From Rhodospirillaceae bacterium (GTDB lineage Bacteria; Pseudomonadota; Alphaproteobacteria; Bin65), in NCBI GenBank assembly GCA_011523655.1, contig WTGH01000018.1:124001-188000 (forward strand): DNA of 64,000 nt. Reading direction: 5' to 3'. Shown one piece after another: positions 63,085 to 64,000 of the stretch. The first letter of the stretch is position 1. The number at the start of each line of letters is the position of its first letter. The notes under the pieces are model-generated. The model made no database searches and had not been told where the DNA came from. It was given only the letters and a program-made list of their open reading frames with translations. The translations under genes and the position numbers were made by a program.

Positions 63085-63999
63085 TCAGTCGTCGCCGAAG
63101 AAGCTGCCGGCTTTCGGCGGCGCTTTCTGAGTCGGGGCGGCGCGCGAGGCCGGCGAAACGCGATCCTTCTTCGCGCTGCGGCGCACGGCCGGGCGCGGCG
63201 CCGCCGGCAGGACCGGGCCGTCGAAGAAAGCGCCCGGGCGCACCGCGTCTTCGACATCCTTCTCCCGGCGGGCGGGCTGTGCGGCCTTCCGGGCGGCCTG
63301 TTTCGGGGCAGCCTGTCTGGAACCGGACCGTTTGGAAGCGGCCGGTTTGGCGGCAGACGGTTTGGATTCGCCCCGTTTCGATTTGGCCTGTTCGGATTTG
63401 GCCTGTTCGGGTTTGGCCTGCTCGGATTTGGCGGGGACCGCTGCCGGTTTCTTCGATCCGTTGCCGGCCTTGTCGCGCGCCGCGCCCGCCGCCTTCTTTT
63501 TCTTCTTCTTTGCCGCCTTCGCGGTTCTCCGGGCCGGTTTTTCGGCGGCGGCAGCCGGCTTTTCCCTCTCCGCGCGGCCGGGGCCGAGATCGACGGGCGC
63601 CGGGCGGATGATCCAGGCGTCCGGATCGGCCGGTTCCGCCGGCGGCGCGGCGGCCGGGGCCGGCACGTCGCGCGGCGTGGTCTCATCGGCGCTGCCGAGC
63701 GACGCGAGGTCGATCGGCGCAGGGCGGGAAATCCAGGCGTCCGGGTCGGCCGCGGTTTCTGTCTGCTGCCGCGCTTCCCGGGCGCGGCCCGGCCCGAGGT
63801 CGACCGGCGGCGGCCGGACGATCCAGGCGTCGGGATCGTGAACCGGTGCCGCGGACCCGCCCGCGCCGGCGGCGCCGGAAGCGCCCGCCGCCGCAAGGTC
63901 GATCGGCGCGGGCCGGGCGATCCAGGCGTCCGGATCGGCCGCAGCCGCTGCATGGCGGGCGGCATCGGAGCGGACCGGCGTCAGGTCGACCGGCGCGGG
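63085..63999 (-). CDS. Low-complexity protein with DPDAWI-RPAP-DL repeats, 5' end outside the window
   Basis: The frame is open to the window edge, so only the C-terminal 304 residues are seen. Four copies of a 14-residue motif DPDAWI-x-RPAP(I/V)DL lie at 63586-63627, 63706-63747, 63796-63837 and 63895-63936, with a partial one at 63982-63999, separated by Ala/Gly/Glu-rich linkers. A Lys/Ala-rich region follows, including a tandem (S/P)EQAK repeat. The C-terminus has PGAFFDGPVLP and the ending SFFGDD. No domain is recognised. It is probably largely disordered; the conserved Trp and Asp in each repeat suggest short binding motifs. Confidence 0.75.
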   Translation of the reverse strand, partial: PAPVDLTPVRSDAARHAAAAADPDAWIARPAPIDLAAAGASGAAGAGGSAAPVHDPDAWIVRPPPVDLGPGRAREARQQTETAADPDAWISRPAPIDLASLGSADETTPRDVPAPAAAPPAEPADPDAWIIRPAPVDLGPGRAEREKPAAAAEKPARRTAKAAKKKKKKAAGAARDKAGNGSKKPAAVPAKSEQAKPEQAKSEQAKSKRGESKPSAAKPAASKRSGSRQAAPKQAARKAAQPARREKDVEDAVRPGAFFDGPVLPAAPRPAVRRSAKKDRVSPASRAAPTQKAPPKAGSFFGDD

Positions 64000-64000
64000 C

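Noticed and set aside
62301..63965. 554-codon minus-strand frame over GST2 and the repeat protein
   Set aside because: The neighbouring phase (63085-63999) carries the regular DPDAWI motif and a sensible stop. This frame is an Arg/Pro-rich shadow of it.

Overview
The window is GC-rich, densely coding DNA from an alphaproteobacterium, probably Rhodospirillales-like and unclassified. Three things point there. First, the gene order argS / SPOR protein / nagZ / M50 protease / scpA / scpB / tatABC / serS / surE / pcm / DUF815-type ATPase / yajC / secD is a conserved alphaproteobacterial string. Second, argD-argF-hslO lie in one run. Third, there are two exact GTTC-N7-GTTC boxes, the alphaproteobacterial LexA site. 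No plasmid, prophage or CRISPR array is visible, so this reads as chromosome with small accessory patches.

Layout. 1-2155: end of a zinc-binding protein gene (znuA) and a Na/Pi symporter. 2156-3524: a small accessory patch on the 3' side of tRNA-Thr, holding an IS481-type transposase scrap and a hicAB toxin-antitoxin pair. 3629-9824: a nucleoside deoxyribosyltransferase-family gene, an operator-rich AT patch with a LexA box, ilvD, an efflux pump, a hotdog thioesterase, an EthD protein, xthA and erpA. 9990-27966: the housekeeping core (dgt, argS, cell envelope, chromosome segregation, Tat export, serS, surE, pcm, yajC, secD). It is interrupted by an iron-type ABC permease/ATPase pair without its binding protein, and it lacks secF. 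28112-35653: folE, trkH, argE (apparently starting at CTG), a ComA-like phosphosulfolactate synthase, hslO, argF, argD. 36031-44873: flavin monooxygenase, DMT exporter, acyl-CoA dehydrogenase, recQ, an orphan amino-acid binding protein, a D-2-hydroxyacid dehydrogenase and tRNA-Gln. 44900-49732: RidA, a beta-hydroxyacid dehydrogenase, a PhyH-type dioxygenase and tryptophan 2,3-dioxygenase, divergent from a TrpB2-type synthase. 49905-56029: a GST, choline sulfatase and a ProXWV betaine-type ABC importer, together a probable choline-O-sulfate/betaine osmoprotection locus. 56271-61305: a minus-strand periplasmic-stress island (msrP, VWA protein, two EF-hand proteins, ECF sigma factor, anti-sigma, membrane-anchored sensor). 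61638-64000: a frameshifted YqaA gene, a second GST, and the 3' part of a repeat protein.

How the genes work together. TatABC would export the Tat-signal-bearing MsrP. scpA/scpB form one translationally coupled unit. argD, argF and argE cover most of ornithine/citrulline synthesis. BetC would turn choline-O-sulfate into choline while ProXWV imports choline or betaine compounds. RidA could remove the aminoacrylate that TrpB-type enzymes can leak.

Most unusual signals. (i) Short tandem duplications spanning stop codons or gene junctions at secD, GST2, an ABC ATPase gene and an MFS/thioesterase junction. (ii) Two perfect LexA boxes, one with a TATAAT hexamer inside its spacer. (iii) An ECF sigma / EF-hand / VWA / MsrP island. 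(iv) Five copies of a large double-hairpin intergenic repeat, plus two other repeat families. (v) A partial protein built on a repeated DPDAWI-RPAP-DL motif.
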